From Lachnospiraceae bacterium (GTDB lineage: Bacteria > Bacillota > Clostridia > Lachnospirales > Lachnospiraceae): a stretch of DNA of 64,000 bases. The notes beneath the pieces were generated by a model. That model was not told where the DNA came from. It searched no databases and saw nothing but the letters and a program-made list of their open reading frames with translations. A program made the position numbers and the translations under genes. Location of the stretch: contig JAIKYU010000103.1 in the NCBI GenBank assembly GCA_024682835.1, forward strand, positions 1 through 64,000, read 5' to 3'. Positions 52,330 to 61,428 of the stretch are shown in pieces (position 1 is the stretch's first letter; every line of letters begins with the position of its first letter).

Positions 52330-53741
52330 GCTTCCTTCCTTCTCATCCTGGCGATATAGAATCCGTCCGTTTCATCCTGGCCGGGAATAAGCTGCAGACA
52401 GCCCCCATTTACCCGCCCTCGGACGCTTCCCGGAAGCGAGGCATTCACCCAGGACTCTGTCACAAAAGGATGGCTTTCCGTAAACCATTCGGTGTTTTCT
52501 TCATTTTCGGCGCGGCTCACCGTACAGGTGCTGTAAAGCAGAATTCCGCCGGGTCTGACGTAACGCCATACCGTATCCAGGATCCTTTTCTGCAGCGCGG
52601 CAAGCTCCGCCGTCCGCTCCTTAGAGGCATGATACCGGATCTCCGGTTTTCTGCCGATCACGCCAAAGCCTGTGCAGGGCAGATCACAGAGGACGACATC
52701 ATAGGCGCCCTCCGATGACGGATCCGCGATGGTCGCGTCATGCACCTCGATCCGCATGGCGGACAGATGCATGCGCCTGGCGTTTTCCCGCAGGATGGCG
52801 CATTTTTCGTCGGAGATGTCCCTCGCCGTAAGCTGCGAGGCGTCCTGCAGGAGGGATGCCGCGTAGAGCGACTTGCTCCCGGGTGCGGCACAGACATCCA
52901 GCACCCGGTCATCCGGCCGGATTCCGGCCGCCAGCACCGCCACCGCTCCCGCGGCATCCTGCACCACAAAGGCCCCCTCTGAAAAGCCCGGAAGTCTGCG
53001 AATATCGCCCGGATCCGTGATCATCAGAAGATCCGGCACAAGCGGATGATGACGCACGCTTCCGACCGCATCCGTCAGGGCCTGTTCCCATCCGGCATAT
53101 CGTTCCCCGTCGCGAAGCAGCCGCTCATCCGGACGGATGGTCAGGGGGCGCGCATCGAGAAAGGATGCGAGCATCCGATTTGTCTCCTCCTCTCCCCGCT
53201 CCCGCAAAAAAAGGTCCGCAAGATACGGCGGCACGGAGTAACGAACCGTGACATCCGACGTGTTCACCGTTTCCAGAAACCGCTCCTTTTCCCTGGCAAT
53301 ACGCCGCAAAACCGCATTGACAAACCCGGAGAGCTTTGCGGGAAATCTTCTCCGGACCAGTTTCACCGATTCATCCACCGCTGCCCAGTCCGACACCGAA
53401 TCAAGAAACAGGATCTGATACGTTCCCATACGGATCACCGCGCGAATGGTCGGCTTCATGGCGGGAACCCGGACGGATGCGGCTCTGTCGATCACAGCAT
53501 CCAGGGAGAGCAGCCGCTCTGTCGTGCCGACGGCAAGCTGTTTGACAAAGGATCTATCCTGGACAGACAAGGACGCCCCCGCCTTTGCGAACGCGTCCTT
53601 CAACAGCTCCGTGATATCTCCGTTTTTCCGCTCCCGTAAAAGCAGCAGCTCAAGCGCAACCTCCCGGGCATTTTTACTGCTCCCCGCGGACTGCGATGCT
53701 TCGATCGTTTCCTGCCTGTACGGTTTTCCTGCGTTCTGCAT
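52326..53741 (-). CDS. rsmB: 16S rRNA (cytosine967-C5) methyltransferase
   Basis: 471 residues. An N-terminal NusB-like RNA-binding domain (about 25-160; AREVALELLLLRERKNGDITELLKDAF) is joined to a NOL1/NOP2/Sun methyltransferase domain with VLDVCAAPGSKSLYAASLL near 270, CDLPCTGFGVIGRKPEIRY near 340 and the catalytic Cys in LLYSTCTVSRAENEEN near 395. It follows the zinc peptidase gene by five bp and overlaps rlmN by four, so it is mid-operon. Confidence 0.96.
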   Translation of the reverse strand: MQNAGKPYRQETIEASQSAGSSKNAREVALELLLLRERKNGDITELLKDAFAKAGASLSVQDRSFVKQLAVGTTERLLSLDAVIDRAASVRVPAMKPTIRAVIRMGTYQILFLDSVSDWAAVDESVKLVRRRFPAKLSGFVNAVLRRIAREKERFLETVNTSDVTVRYSVPPYLADLFLRERGEEETNRMLASFLDARPLTIRPDERLLRDGERYAGWEQALTDAVGSVRHHPLVPDLLMITDPGDIRRLPGFSEGAFVVQDAAGAVAVLAAGIRPDDRVLDVCAAPGSKSLYAASLLQDASQLTARDISDEKCAILRENARRMHLSAMRIEVHDATIADPSSEGAYDVVLCDLPCTGFGVIGRKPEIRYHASKERTAELAALQKRILDTVWRYVRPGGILLYSTCTVSRAENEENTEWFTESHPFVTESWVNASLPGSVRGRVNGGCLQLIPGQDETDGFYIARMRRKEA

Positions 53742-53746
53742 GAATC

Positions 53747-54478
53747 TCAGTCCCTGCTCTTTGAATTCCGGACAATCAGAAGCAGACGCAAAAGCTGCAG
53801 AATCGAGGAGGCGGCAGCCGCAACATAGGTCATGGCGGCAGCATCCAGCATCGATTTGGCCATGCCCTGTTCCTCCTCAATAAGAATCCCGTAATCCCGA
53901 AGCATCACCAGTGCCCGTCCGGATGCATCAAATTCCACCGGAAGCGTGACAATCTGAAACAGCACGCCAAGCGCGAAGGCAAAGACACCGATCTGTGCCA
54001 GCAGCAGGCCAAAGGAACCTGCATGAATCAGGCTGCCGATCAGAAGTCCGGCGACAATCATCGGAATTCCGAGCTTTGCCCCGATATTGGCAGCGGGTAC
54101 AAGCGCCGAACGGATATTCAGCGGCAGGTAGCCGGTATTGTGCTGCACCACATGTCCGCACTCATGGGCAGCGATGCTGACAGCCGCAATGCTGGTGCCG
54201 TTGTATACCTCTTCCGAGAGATTGACCACGTGTCTGGAGGGATCGTAATGATCCGTCATCTCCCCGCCAACCTGCCTGATCTGCACGTCGACGATCCCGT
54301 TCTGCTTCAAAATCCGCTCCGCGACCTCCGCACCGGTCATCCCGGAAGCCGAGCGCACCTTCAGGTATTTCCGGTAAGCGGTCTTTACCCTGGCGCTCGC
54401 CAGAAGGCACAGCAGCGCGCCGATCAACACCAGAATATAGGTCGCATCATAGTGATATAACGCATGAATGCCGTCCAT
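53747..54478 (-). CDS. Membrane zinc metallopeptidase (YugP family)
   Basis: 243 residues from the ATG at 54478, which follows GGAAGGAGG; the ATG at 54496 lies before that site. The family is a neutral zinc peptidase-like membrane protein of unknown substrate. One N-terminal helix (about 8-25), the region ASGMTGAEVAERILKQNGI, the zinc motif SIAAHECGHVVQH near 115-128 (HExxH) and hydrophobic helices near 150-190 are visible. The middle of the sequence, DHYDPSRHVVNLSEEVYNGTSIAAV, is family-typical. It sits between fmt and rsmB, a frequent order in Clostridia. Confidence 0.92.
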   Translation of the reverse strand: MDGIHALYHYDATYILVLIGALLCLLASARVKTAYRKYLKVRSASGMTGAEVAERILKQNGIVDVQIRQVGGEMTDHYDPSRHVVNLSEEVYNGTSIAAVSIAAHECGHVVQHNTGYLPLNIRSALVPAANIGAKLGIPMIVAGLLIGSLIHAGSFGLLLAQIGVFAFALGVLFQIVTLPVEFDASGRALVMLRDYGILIEEEQGMAKSMLDAAAMTYVAAAASSILQLLRLLLIVRNSKSRD

Positions 54479-54523
54479 ACCAGAACCTCCTTCCATGAAA
54501 GTCCGTATTGTGACTGTTCTTTG

Positions 54524-55456
54524 TTATCGCAGACAGATTCCTTCTTCCAGATCATAGCCGAGCAGAAAATCGTGGACGCTCATCCGTTTTTTTCCCTCCA
54601 GCTGGATCTCCGTCACCTTAAGTGCGTCGCTTCCGCACCGGATCAAAAAAAAGTCCTCCGTGACCCCGGTGACGATCCCCGCCTCCTTCGGCGATGTATC
54701 CGGCACCGGCAAAGCGCGCCAGATTTTCAGAATCCGACCGTCCGGCAGTCTTGTGTATGCGCTCGGCCAGGGAGACATCGCTCTGATGTGGCGCGCAATA
54801 TAGGACGCCTCATGCTGCCAGCGGATCATTCCCCGATCTTTGCTGATCTTTCCCGTCCTGGTTGCCAGCGCTTCCTCCTGCTTCACCGGCACGACGCGCT
54901 GCTCCTCGATGGCGTCCAGCGCCCTGATCAAAAGGGAAGCGCCGATTGCAGACAGCTTGTCAAACAGGGTTCCTGCCGTATCAAGGTCATCAATCGTACA
55001 TTTTTCCTGCATCAGGATGTCCCCCGTATCCACGCCCTCGTCCATCTGCATGATGGTGACACCCGTTTCTTCCGCTCCGTCAAGAATGGCCTGCTGGATC
55101 GGCGACGAACCGCGGTAGGCTGGCAGGAGGGAGGCATGAATATTGATGCAGCCATGCCTCGGTGTTCTGAGGTTTTCGGCGGACAGGATCTGTCCGAAGG
55201 CCGCCACAACACCGATATCCGCATGCGCAGCCTCCAGTCTCGCCTGCGCTTCCGCGTTCCGTATGCGCTCAGGTTGAAAGACTTCCAGTTTACCGGCCAG
55301 CGCCAGCTCCTTGACCGGCGAAAGCGTAAGCTTCCCGCCCCGACCGGCGGGTTTGTCCGGATTGGTCACGACAAGCACCACTTCGTGCCTGCTGTCGATC
55401 AGTGCCTTAAGCGCTGCCGCCGCATAATCCGGCGTTCCCATGAACATCACTTTCAT
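54524..55456 (-). CDS. fmt: Methionyl-tRNA formyltransferase
   Basis: 310 residues. It formylates initiator Met-tRNA using 10-formyl-tetrahydrofolate. Landmarks are VMFMGTPDYAAAALKAL at the start, VTNPDKPAGRGGKL near 32, the catalytic region GCINIHASLLPAYRGSSPIQ near 107-126, and MDEGVDTGDIL near 148. The C-terminal OB-like domain is present. The start overlaps the def stop by four bases, the usual def-fmt coupling. Confidence 0.97.
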   Translation of the reverse strand: MKVMFMGTPDYAAAALKALIDSRHEVVLVVTNPDKPAGRGGKLTLSPVKELALAGKLEVFQPERIRNAEAQARLEAAHADIGVVAAFGQILSAENLRTPRHGCINIHASLLPAYRGSSPIQQAILDGAEETGVTIMQMDEGVDTGDILMQEKCTIDDLDTAGTLFDKLSAIGASLLIRALDAIEEQRVVPVKQEEALATRTGKISKDRGMIRWQHEASYIARHIRAMSPWPSAYTRLPDGRILKIWRALPVPDTSPKEAGIVTGVTEDFFLIRCGSDALKVTEIQLEGKKRMSVHDFLLGYDLEEGICLR

Positions 55457-55953
55457 TCGCTCTTCTCCTGCTCAATGTCCTCGTTGTTCACCAGATCACC
55501 CTCCACGAGCTCGACATACATCTTTCCGTCCAGATGATCGACCTCGTGACAGACGGCACGCGCCAGAAGTCCCTCGGCCTCCAGTTCAAACGGTTCCATC
55601 TTCCGGTCGAGTGCCCGGACAATGACGTGATTCGGACGCCTGACAATGCCGCTCTTGCCGGGCAGGGAGAGGCATCCCTCATATCCCTCCTGTTCTCCGT
55701 CAGCCTTGATAATCTCGGGATTAATGAACACATACGGCTGCGGTTCCCCGTCTTCACCGTCTCCGATATCAATCACGCAGATCCTCTTTAACACCCCCAC
55801 CTGCGGGCCGGCCAGTCCGACACCTCCCGCCTCGTACATCGTATCAAACATATCACCGATCAACAACGCCAGTCCCGGTGTCATCCGTTTCACTTCCTTG
55901 CACGGCGTGGCCAGGATTTCGTCGCCGTATTCCCTGATGGTTCTGATTGCCAT
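55453..55953 (-). CDS. def: Peptide deformylase
   Basis: 166 residues. It removes the N-formyl group from new proteins. The three active-site motifs are GVGLAGPQVG near 44 (the family usually has A where this has G), EGCLSLPG near 93 with the metal-binding Cys, and CHEVDHLDGKMY near 135 (HExxH). Length fits type 1. priA lies 65 bp upstream and fmt overlaps downstream. Confidence 0.97.
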   Translation of the reverse strand: MAIRTIREYGDEILATPCKEVKRMTPGLALLIGDMFDTMYEAGGVGLAGPQVGVLKRICVIDIGDGEDGEPQPYVFINPEIIKADGEQEGYEGCLSLPGKSGIVRRPNHVIVRALDRKMEPFELEAEGLLARAVCHEVDHLDGKMYVELVEGDLVNNEDIEQEKSE

Positions 55954-56018
55954 TTTTCTGCTCTCCTTTGCTCGTATACCCTGTTATCAACTGATGCCCC
56001 GGATTTCCGCGGGCATTT

Positions 56019-58073
56019 TCAAAATCCCCTCAGGGGATCCAGATCAAACTGCAGCGAAACGCCGGCGTATTTTCCGGCCGCATGGTTTTCTGCCATTTCC
56101 TCCTCCGCCAGATCCTTCAGTGCACTGAGCCTGTCCCTGTCCGTGCTCTTTAAGTAAAGACCAAACCGGAAGACATCAGCGATCCTGCCGATGGCCGCCG
56201 GAGCAGGCCCCACCACCGTGACCGTCTGATTCGGATTAACGGAAAGCACCCGGTCAAACATGGCACGAAGTGCACGGGCATAATCCGCCCCCTCCTGCTC
56301 CTTCGTGGCGTAGATCTGCACCGCCATCAGATGCGCCGCAGGCGGATAATGCATCATTCTTCGATACCGCATCTCCTCCTCGTAAAAGGCATCAATCTGC
56401 TGACTGGCCGCCAGGCGCACTGCATAATGCTCCGGCTGGTAGGTCTGAATCACCACATGTCCGGGCGACTCCCCCCGTCCTGCGCGGCCGGCAGCCTGAA
56501 CAATGAGCTGCCAGGTGCGCTCCGATGCCCGGTAGTCGCCTGTGTTGAGGGACAGATCGGCAGCCAGAATCCCTACCAGCGTCACCCCGGGAAAATCATG
56601 TCCCTTGACGATCATCTGCGTGCCGATCAGGATATCCGCCTCTCCTTCGGAAAAAGCGGCAAGAATCCGGTCATAGCTCCCCTTTGTCCGCGTCGTATCG
56701 GCATCCATCCGAAGGACGTGCGCTTCAGGAAGCATTCGCTTCACCTGCAGTTCTATGGCCTCGGTTCCCGCCCGGAAGCCGGACACATAACGGGATCCGC
56801 AGTCCGGACAGACCTGGGGCTTACTCTCCTCGTAACCGCAGTAATGACACAAAAGCCGTCCTCCGCTGTGCGCGCTCAGAGACACATCACAATGCGGACA
56901 CCTGAACACCCTGCCGCAGGAACGGCAGGACACAAAGCCTGCCATTCCCCGGCGGTTGATAAACAGCATCGCCTGCTCTTTTTTTGAAAGCCTGTCCCGC
57001 AGATGACGCTGCAGCGTGTCCGAGAAGGGGGTGCGGTTGCCCATCCGCAGCTCCTCCCGCAGATCCACGATTTCCACTGAAGGAAGCTGCCCGCCGGTGA
57101 GACGTCTGGTCAGCCGGTAAAGCCCGTACTCGCCGTGATGTGCGCGATACAGTGCCTCCATGGAGGGAGTGGCGCTGCCCAGCAGAACGCTTGCTCCGCC
57201 CGGTACCAGTTTTGCCAGCTGCTCCGCGGTTTCTCTTGCGTGGTACTTCGGCATCGTCTCGCTTTTGTAGCTGCCCTCGTGTTCCTCATCAATGATGATG
57301 AGACCCGGATTGGAAAAGGGTGTAAAAAGCGCGCTTCTTGGACCGATGATCACGTCGATCTTTCCCTGCCTGGCGAGCTCAAAATGATCAAACCGCTCTC
57401 CCCTGGAAAGCATGGAGTGCATGACCGAAACCCGATTTCCGAAGTGTCTCACGAAACGGGAAAGTGTCTGCCACGAGAGGGCGATCTCCGGAATCAGGAC
57501 GATGGCCTGCTTTCCGCGCGCCACCATCTCCTGAATCAGCCGGATGTAGACCTCTGTCTTTCCGCTCCCGGTAATTCCACAAAGGAGATAGGTTTTTCGA
57601 ATTCCCGCGTCATAATCCGCAAGAATTCCCTCCACGGTCTGTCGCTGTTCGCTGCTTAACGTAAGCCTTACGGGCTCTTCCCTGAATCCTGTCTGTCTAT
57701 CCTCTCCCTCCTCAAGGGAAGGACGCGTCCTTGAACGGATCTTTTTGCTGGCAGGAAGCACGGTCTTCAACGCGGCGATCATCGTCGAGCCGTAGGTATG
57801 CTTCATCCAGGCAGCCAGCCTTAACAGCACCGCCTCTGCCGGCAGATCTCCCTCGGCGATCCCGCTGATCTCCTTGATACGTCCAGCGGAAAGCTGCGAT
57901 TCCTGATGCAGCCCGATCACATAGGCCTTGCGCAGGGTGTTGCCCTGGCCGAAGGGAACGAAGACGGCGCAACCCACGCTGATCCGCGGCACGAGCCCTT
58001 CGGGAATGCGATAGGTGAACGGCCGGTCCACGCGCTCATGCGAGATGTCAATGATGACGTCAGCGTAGCTCAT
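56019..58073 (-). CDS. priA: Primosomal protein N' (replication restart helicase)
   Basis: 684 residues. PriA reloads the replicative helicase at collapsed forks. The N-terminal DNA-binding region starts YADVIIDISHERVDRPFTYRIPEGL. The helicase core has GITGSGKTEVYIRLIQ near 165, a DEEH box in IIDEEHEGSYKSE near 255, the zinc-binding cysteines (CRSCGRVFRCPHC, CHYCGYEESKPQVCPDC) near 385-425, GTQMIVKGHDFPGVTLVG and the helicase motif QAAGRAGRGESPG near 540. The start lies 14 bp inside murE. All key motifs look intact. Confidence 0.97.
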   Translation of the reverse strand: MSYADVIIDISHERVDRPFTYRIPEGLVPRISVGCAVFVPFGQGNTLRKAYVIGLHQESQLSAGRIKEISGIAEGDLPAEAVLLRLAAWMKHTYGSTMIAALKTVLPASKKIRSRTRPSLEEGEDRQTGFREEPVRLTLSSEQRQTVEGILADYDAGIRKTYLLCGITGSGKTEVYIRLIQEMVARGKQAIVLIPEIALSWQTLSRFVRHFGNRVSVMHSMLSRGERFDHFELARQGKIDVIIGPRSALFTPFSNPGLIIIDEEHEGSYKSETMPKYHARETAEQLAKLVPGGASVLLGSATPSMEALYRAHHGEYGLYRLTRRLTGGQLPSVEIVDLREELRMGNRTPFSDTLQRHLRDRLSKKEQAMLFINRRGMAGFVSCRSCGRVFRCPHCDVSLSAHSGGRLLCHYCGYEESKPQVCPDCGSRYVSGFRAGTEAIELQVKRMLPEAHVLRMDADTTRTKGSYDRILAAFSEGEADILIGTQMIVKGHDFPGVTLVGILAADLSLNTGDYRASERTWQLIVQAAGRAGRGESPGHVVIQTYQPEHYAVRLAASQQIDAFYEEEMRYRRMMHYPPAAHLMAVQIYATKEQEGADYARALRAMFDRVLSVNPNQTVTVVGPAPAAIGRIADVFRFGLYLKSTDRDRLSALKDLAEEEMAENHAAGKYAGVSLQFDLDPLRGF

Positions 58074-59547
58074 CCAGTATTTCCCGGATCAGCACCCGTT
58101 CGTCCATCGGATATTTCACCCCACGGATCTCCTGATAATCCTCATGTCCCTTGCCCGCCATGACGATGATATCGCCCGGCTCACCATTTTCGATACAATA
58201 CTTGATTGCCTCCCGTCTGTCGGGAATCTCCAGGTAGGAACCGGTCGTTTTTCCGATGCCCTCCTCAATGTCATGAATGATATCCATCGGTTCCTCGAAG
58301 CGCGGATTGTCCGAGGTGACGACGGTCAGATCCGCAATGCGCCCGCTCACCTCTCCCATCTGGTAACGACGCACCTTCGAACGGTTTCCGCCGCACCCGA
58401 AAAGACAAATCAGGCGGTTCGGCCGGTACTCCTTTAACGTGACAAGCAGATTTTCCAGCGCCATGGCGTTGTGTGCATAGTCGATCAAAAGCGTGAATGC
58501 GCTGCTGACCGGTATCATCTCGATCCGTCCCCGGACACTGACATGCTTTAACGCGTCGGCAATCTGCAGCTCATCACAGTCAAAATGTCTGGCCACGGCG
58601 ATGGCACACAGTGCGTTGTAGACGGAAAACCGTCCCGGCATGGTGAACTCCGCTTTCATCTGCAGCCTTCCGGATACGGAGAAAAGGACGCCCAGCTCCC
58701 CCGGCTTTTTGATCAGCATCGGATCCGCCGCCCGGTAGTCCGCCCGATCGGAAAAGCCATAGGTCACCAGTTCGCAGGTATGTCCCTCCATCACTGCGTC
58801 AAAATGCTCGTCATCGATATTGCCGATTCCCATCCGGCACTGCTTGAACAAAAGGGATTTGCAGTGCAGATAATCCGCAAAATCCGCGTGCTCGTTGGGA
58901 CCGATATGATCCTCCTCCAGATTGGTGAAAATGCCCACGTCGAAGACGAATCCGTCCGTCCGGTGCAGCATCAGCGCCTGGGAGGACACCTCCATCACGA
59001 CGGCCGCGCAGTCCTCATCCACCATTTTGCGGAAGGTCTCCTGCAGCACGATGGATTCCGGTGTCGTGTTGCCGGACGGAATGTGCCTGTCTCCGATGAT
59101 CGTCTCGATCGTCCCGACCAGACCGGTCTTGTATCCTGCGTTTTCCAGCATCTGCCGGATGAGATAGGTCGTTGTGGTCTTTCCCTTCGTCCCGGTGATA
59201 CCGATGGTTCTGAGTTTTTCAGCCGGGTGTCCATACCAGGCGGCCGCAAAACGAGCCATGGCCACCCTGGTGTCACGCACATGCACCACCGGCGTTTCGC
59301 AGTCCTTTGGAAGATCGATATCCCTTTCTGCGACGATCGCCGCCGCTCCCTGCGCTGCGGCCTCGGCTGCCAGATCGTGAGAATCGAAGTTGGCACCCTT
59401 CACGCAGAAAAACAGGCACCCCGGTTTGATGCTGCGGGTATCGTTGCACAGGGAGGATATCTCCAGGTCCCCCGCCAGAAGCTCGCGTCCGTCATTTCCT
59501 GCCGTGAGCCGGATCGGCTCATTTTCCACAATCTCATTCAGTCTCAT
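58060..59547 (-). CDS. murE: UDP-N-acetylmuramoyl-tripeptide synthetase (DAP-adding type)
   Basis: 495 residues. It adds the third amino acid to the peptidoglycan stem peptide. The ATP loop ITGTKGKTTTTYLI lies near 115, with SSQALMLHRTDGFVFDVGIFTNLEEDHIG near 190, IDYAHNAMALENLL near 350, and VTSDNPRFEEP near 405. The DNPR motif is typical of enzymes that add meso-diaminopimelate rather than lysine. The C-terminal EDYQEIRG is also typical. It lies outside a division-cell-wall cluster, between recJ and priA, and overlaps priA by 14 bp. Confidence 0.95.
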   Translation of the reverse strand: MRLNEIVENEPIRLTAGNDGRELLAGDLEISSLCNDTRSIKPGCLFFCVKGANFDSHDLAAEAAAQGAAAIVAERDIDLPKDCETPVVHVRDTRVAMARFAAAWYGHPAEKLRTIGITGTKGKTTTTYLIRQMLENAGYKTGLVGTIETIIGDRHIPSGNTTPESIVLQETFRKMVDEDCAAVVMEVSSQALMLHRTDGFVFDVGIFTNLEEDHIGPNEHADFADYLHCKSLLFKQCRMGIGNIDDEHFDAVMEGHTCELVTYGFSDRADYRAADPMLIKKPGELGVLFSVSGRLQMKAEFTMPGRFSVYNALCAIAVARHFDCDELQIADALKHVSVRGRIEMIPVSSAFTLLIDYAHNAMALENLLVTLKEYRPNRLICLFGCGGNRSKVRRYQMGEVSGRIADLTVVTSDNPRFEEPMDIIHDIEEGIGKTTGSYLEIPDRREAIKYCIENGEPGDIIVMAGKGHEDYQEIRGVKYPMDERVLIREILDELR

Positions 59548-59575
59548 TGCTTTCCCCTCTATTGCTTAATCGGAT

Positions 59576-61345
59576 TCAGAGAAAATCCTTCATGCGAAAC
59601 TGCAGGCTCTCCCGACCCTGATACACATTGATCTGCGCATGATACGCCACGTGCATAGGATACGCAGCGCGCGGTCTGAAACCGTCATAAATATCATTCA
59701 ACCCGTCCGCGCCGAACTTCTCCGTGAGAAATTCATGAAAACGCTCCAGTCCGTCAAAATAAATCATATCATATTTTCGGCCCTGCGCATCACTGAACTG
59801 ATATTTTCCCACTGTCCGGTTCTTTCCGAGTATTCTGCCGTTTAACAGACAAAGATCCCGCGCGGCAAACAACGGCTCCGGATTGTCCTTTCCAAACGGC
59901 TCCAGCACGGAAAACTGGCGTACCAGTTCCATGGTCACATAGGAAAGAGGCAGCTCCATATCGATGTGGACGACCTGCTCCAGATCCTCCTTTGACAGCA
60001 GACAGCGTTCATTGAGCCCCGCGCGGAGCGCATCGATATCTGCGCGCCTCAGCGTGAGACCCGCTGCCTGTTCATGCCCGCCGAATCTCAGGAACATCGA
60101 CTCAAAGACCGACAGATTGCGGTACATATCATACTGCGGAACCGAACGGGCGCTTCCCTTGACAATCCCCTCCTCGGCCGAATCGGTAAGCACGATTGTA
60201 GGCTTTCCATAGCGCTCGCGGATCCGTCCGGCAATGATACCGGCAATGGATTCATGACAGTCCGGCAGGTCGATCACAAGAACCCGGTCTTTGTCATATC
60301 CCTTTTTCTCATATTGCTCGCAGGCACTTTTCACGCCGATGGCCGTGAGTGCTTTTCGCTCCTCGTTGAGAGCAATGAGATCCCCTGCCATCACCGTGGC
60401 CTGCTCCGTTTCCGGACAGGTGAGCAGATCCATCGCCCGGTGGGCCGAATCCAGCCTTCCCGTGGCGTTCAGACAGGGGCCGATCGTAAAGCCGAAGTCA
60501 CTCGCCTTCAGCGCTCCTCTGTCCAGCCCGCATGCGCGGATCAGCTGATCCAGTCCCAGGTTTCTGCTCTCCGCAGCGCGCTTTAACCCCTCGCGCATGA
60601 TGATCCGGTTCTCGTCCAACAGCGGCATCACATCGCAGTTGGTTGCGAAGGCTGCAAAAACGATCAGTTCATCAAACAGTGCCTGATGCTCCCTCGTTTT
60701 CCCGTCGAACAGTACCTGGAGAAATTTGTAAGCCACCACAGCGCCGCATATCCCCCTGAAGGGATACGGATCGCCCGCCCGGCCGGGGTCCACCACGGCA
60801 TCCGCTTCCGGCAGGGTCTCCCGGCCATCCGCGTCAATGCGTGGCTCATGGTGATCCGTAACCACAACCGTCAGCCCCAGCTCCTTTGCAAGCGCAATCT
60901 CCTCAATCGCCCGGATCCCGTTATCACAGGTAAGAATCACCTGCACACCGTCATCCCTTGCCGTCCTGATCAGGGTCTGATTCAGACCGTATCCGTCACG
61001 CACGCGATCCGGCAGCACGTAATCCACATCTGCTGCACCGGCTTCAAGAAGACCACGGTACAGAATATAGGTTGCGCAGATCCCGTCCACATCATAGTCA
61101 CCGATAATGCGGATCCGCTCTCCCGCTTCCACGCTCCTGCGGATCAGAGACGCCGCCTGATCCATGTCCGTCATCAGATGCGGATCATGGAGTCCGCTGA
61201 GATCTCCGTACAACCAGGTCCGGATCGCCTCATCTCCGATCACATTTCGATTTCGCAAGAGCCTTGCCGTCACCTGATCAATATGAAACCGTTCCGCGAT
61301 ATCGCAAAAATCGGCCCGCTTGGCCGCCACCATCCATCTGGACAT
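59576..61345 (-). CDS. recJ: Single-stranded-DNA-specific exonuclease
   Basis: 589 residues from the ATG at 61345, preceded by GAGGAG; an in-frame ATG at 61402 lies in the hairpin upstream. RecJ degrades 5' single strands in recombination and repair. DHH-family motifs are IIGDYDVDGICATYIL near 78, TCDNGIRAIEEI, VVTDHHEPRID near 165 and, in DHHA1, RFGGHEQAAGLTL near 435. The N-terminal and OB-like C-terminal regions give a normal length. It lies 28 bp upstream of murE. Confidence 0.96.
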   Translation of the reverse strand: MSRWMVAAKRADFCDIAERFHIDQVTARLLRNRNVIGDEAIRTWLYGDLSGLHDPHLMTDMDQAASLIRRSVEAGERIRIIGDYDVDGICATYILYRGLLEAGAADVDYVLPDRVRDGYGLNQTLIRTARDDGVQVILTCDNGIRAIEEIALAKELGLTVVVTDHHEPRIDADGRETLPEADAVVDPGRAGDPYPFRGICGAVVAYKFLQVLFDGKTREHQALFDELIVFAAFATNCDVMPLLDENRIIMREGLKRAAESRNLGLDQLIRACGLDRGALKASDFGFTIGPCLNATGRLDSAHRAMDLLTCPETEQATVMAGDLIALNEERKALTAIGVKSACEQYEKKGYDKDRVLVIDLPDCHESIAGIIAGRIRERYGKPTIVLTDSAEEGIVKGSARSVPQYDMYRNLSVFESMFLRFGGHEQAAGLTLRRADIDALRAGLNERCLLSKEDLEQVVHIDMELPLSYVTMELVRQFSVLEPFGKDNPEPLFAARDLCLLNGRILGKNRTVGKYQFSDAQGRKYDMIYFDGLERFHEFLTEKFGADGLNDIYDGFRPRAAYPMHVAYHAQINVYQGRESLQFRMKDFL

Positions 61346-61373
61346 TCCTCGCTCCTCTATTCTTCTACGCAAA

Positions 61374-61406
61374 GACCGTGTCGAATGAGCCTCATCCGAC
61401 ACGGTC
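61374..61406 (-). terminator. Hairpin between secDF and recJ
   Basis: Perfect ten-bp arms GACCGTGTCG/CGACACGGTC with a 13-base loop. On the minus strand only three T residues follow, so this is at best a partial terminator that would tune recJ relative to secDF. Confidence 0.5.
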
Positions 61407-61428
61407 CGACAGTCGTAGCTTACCTGTT

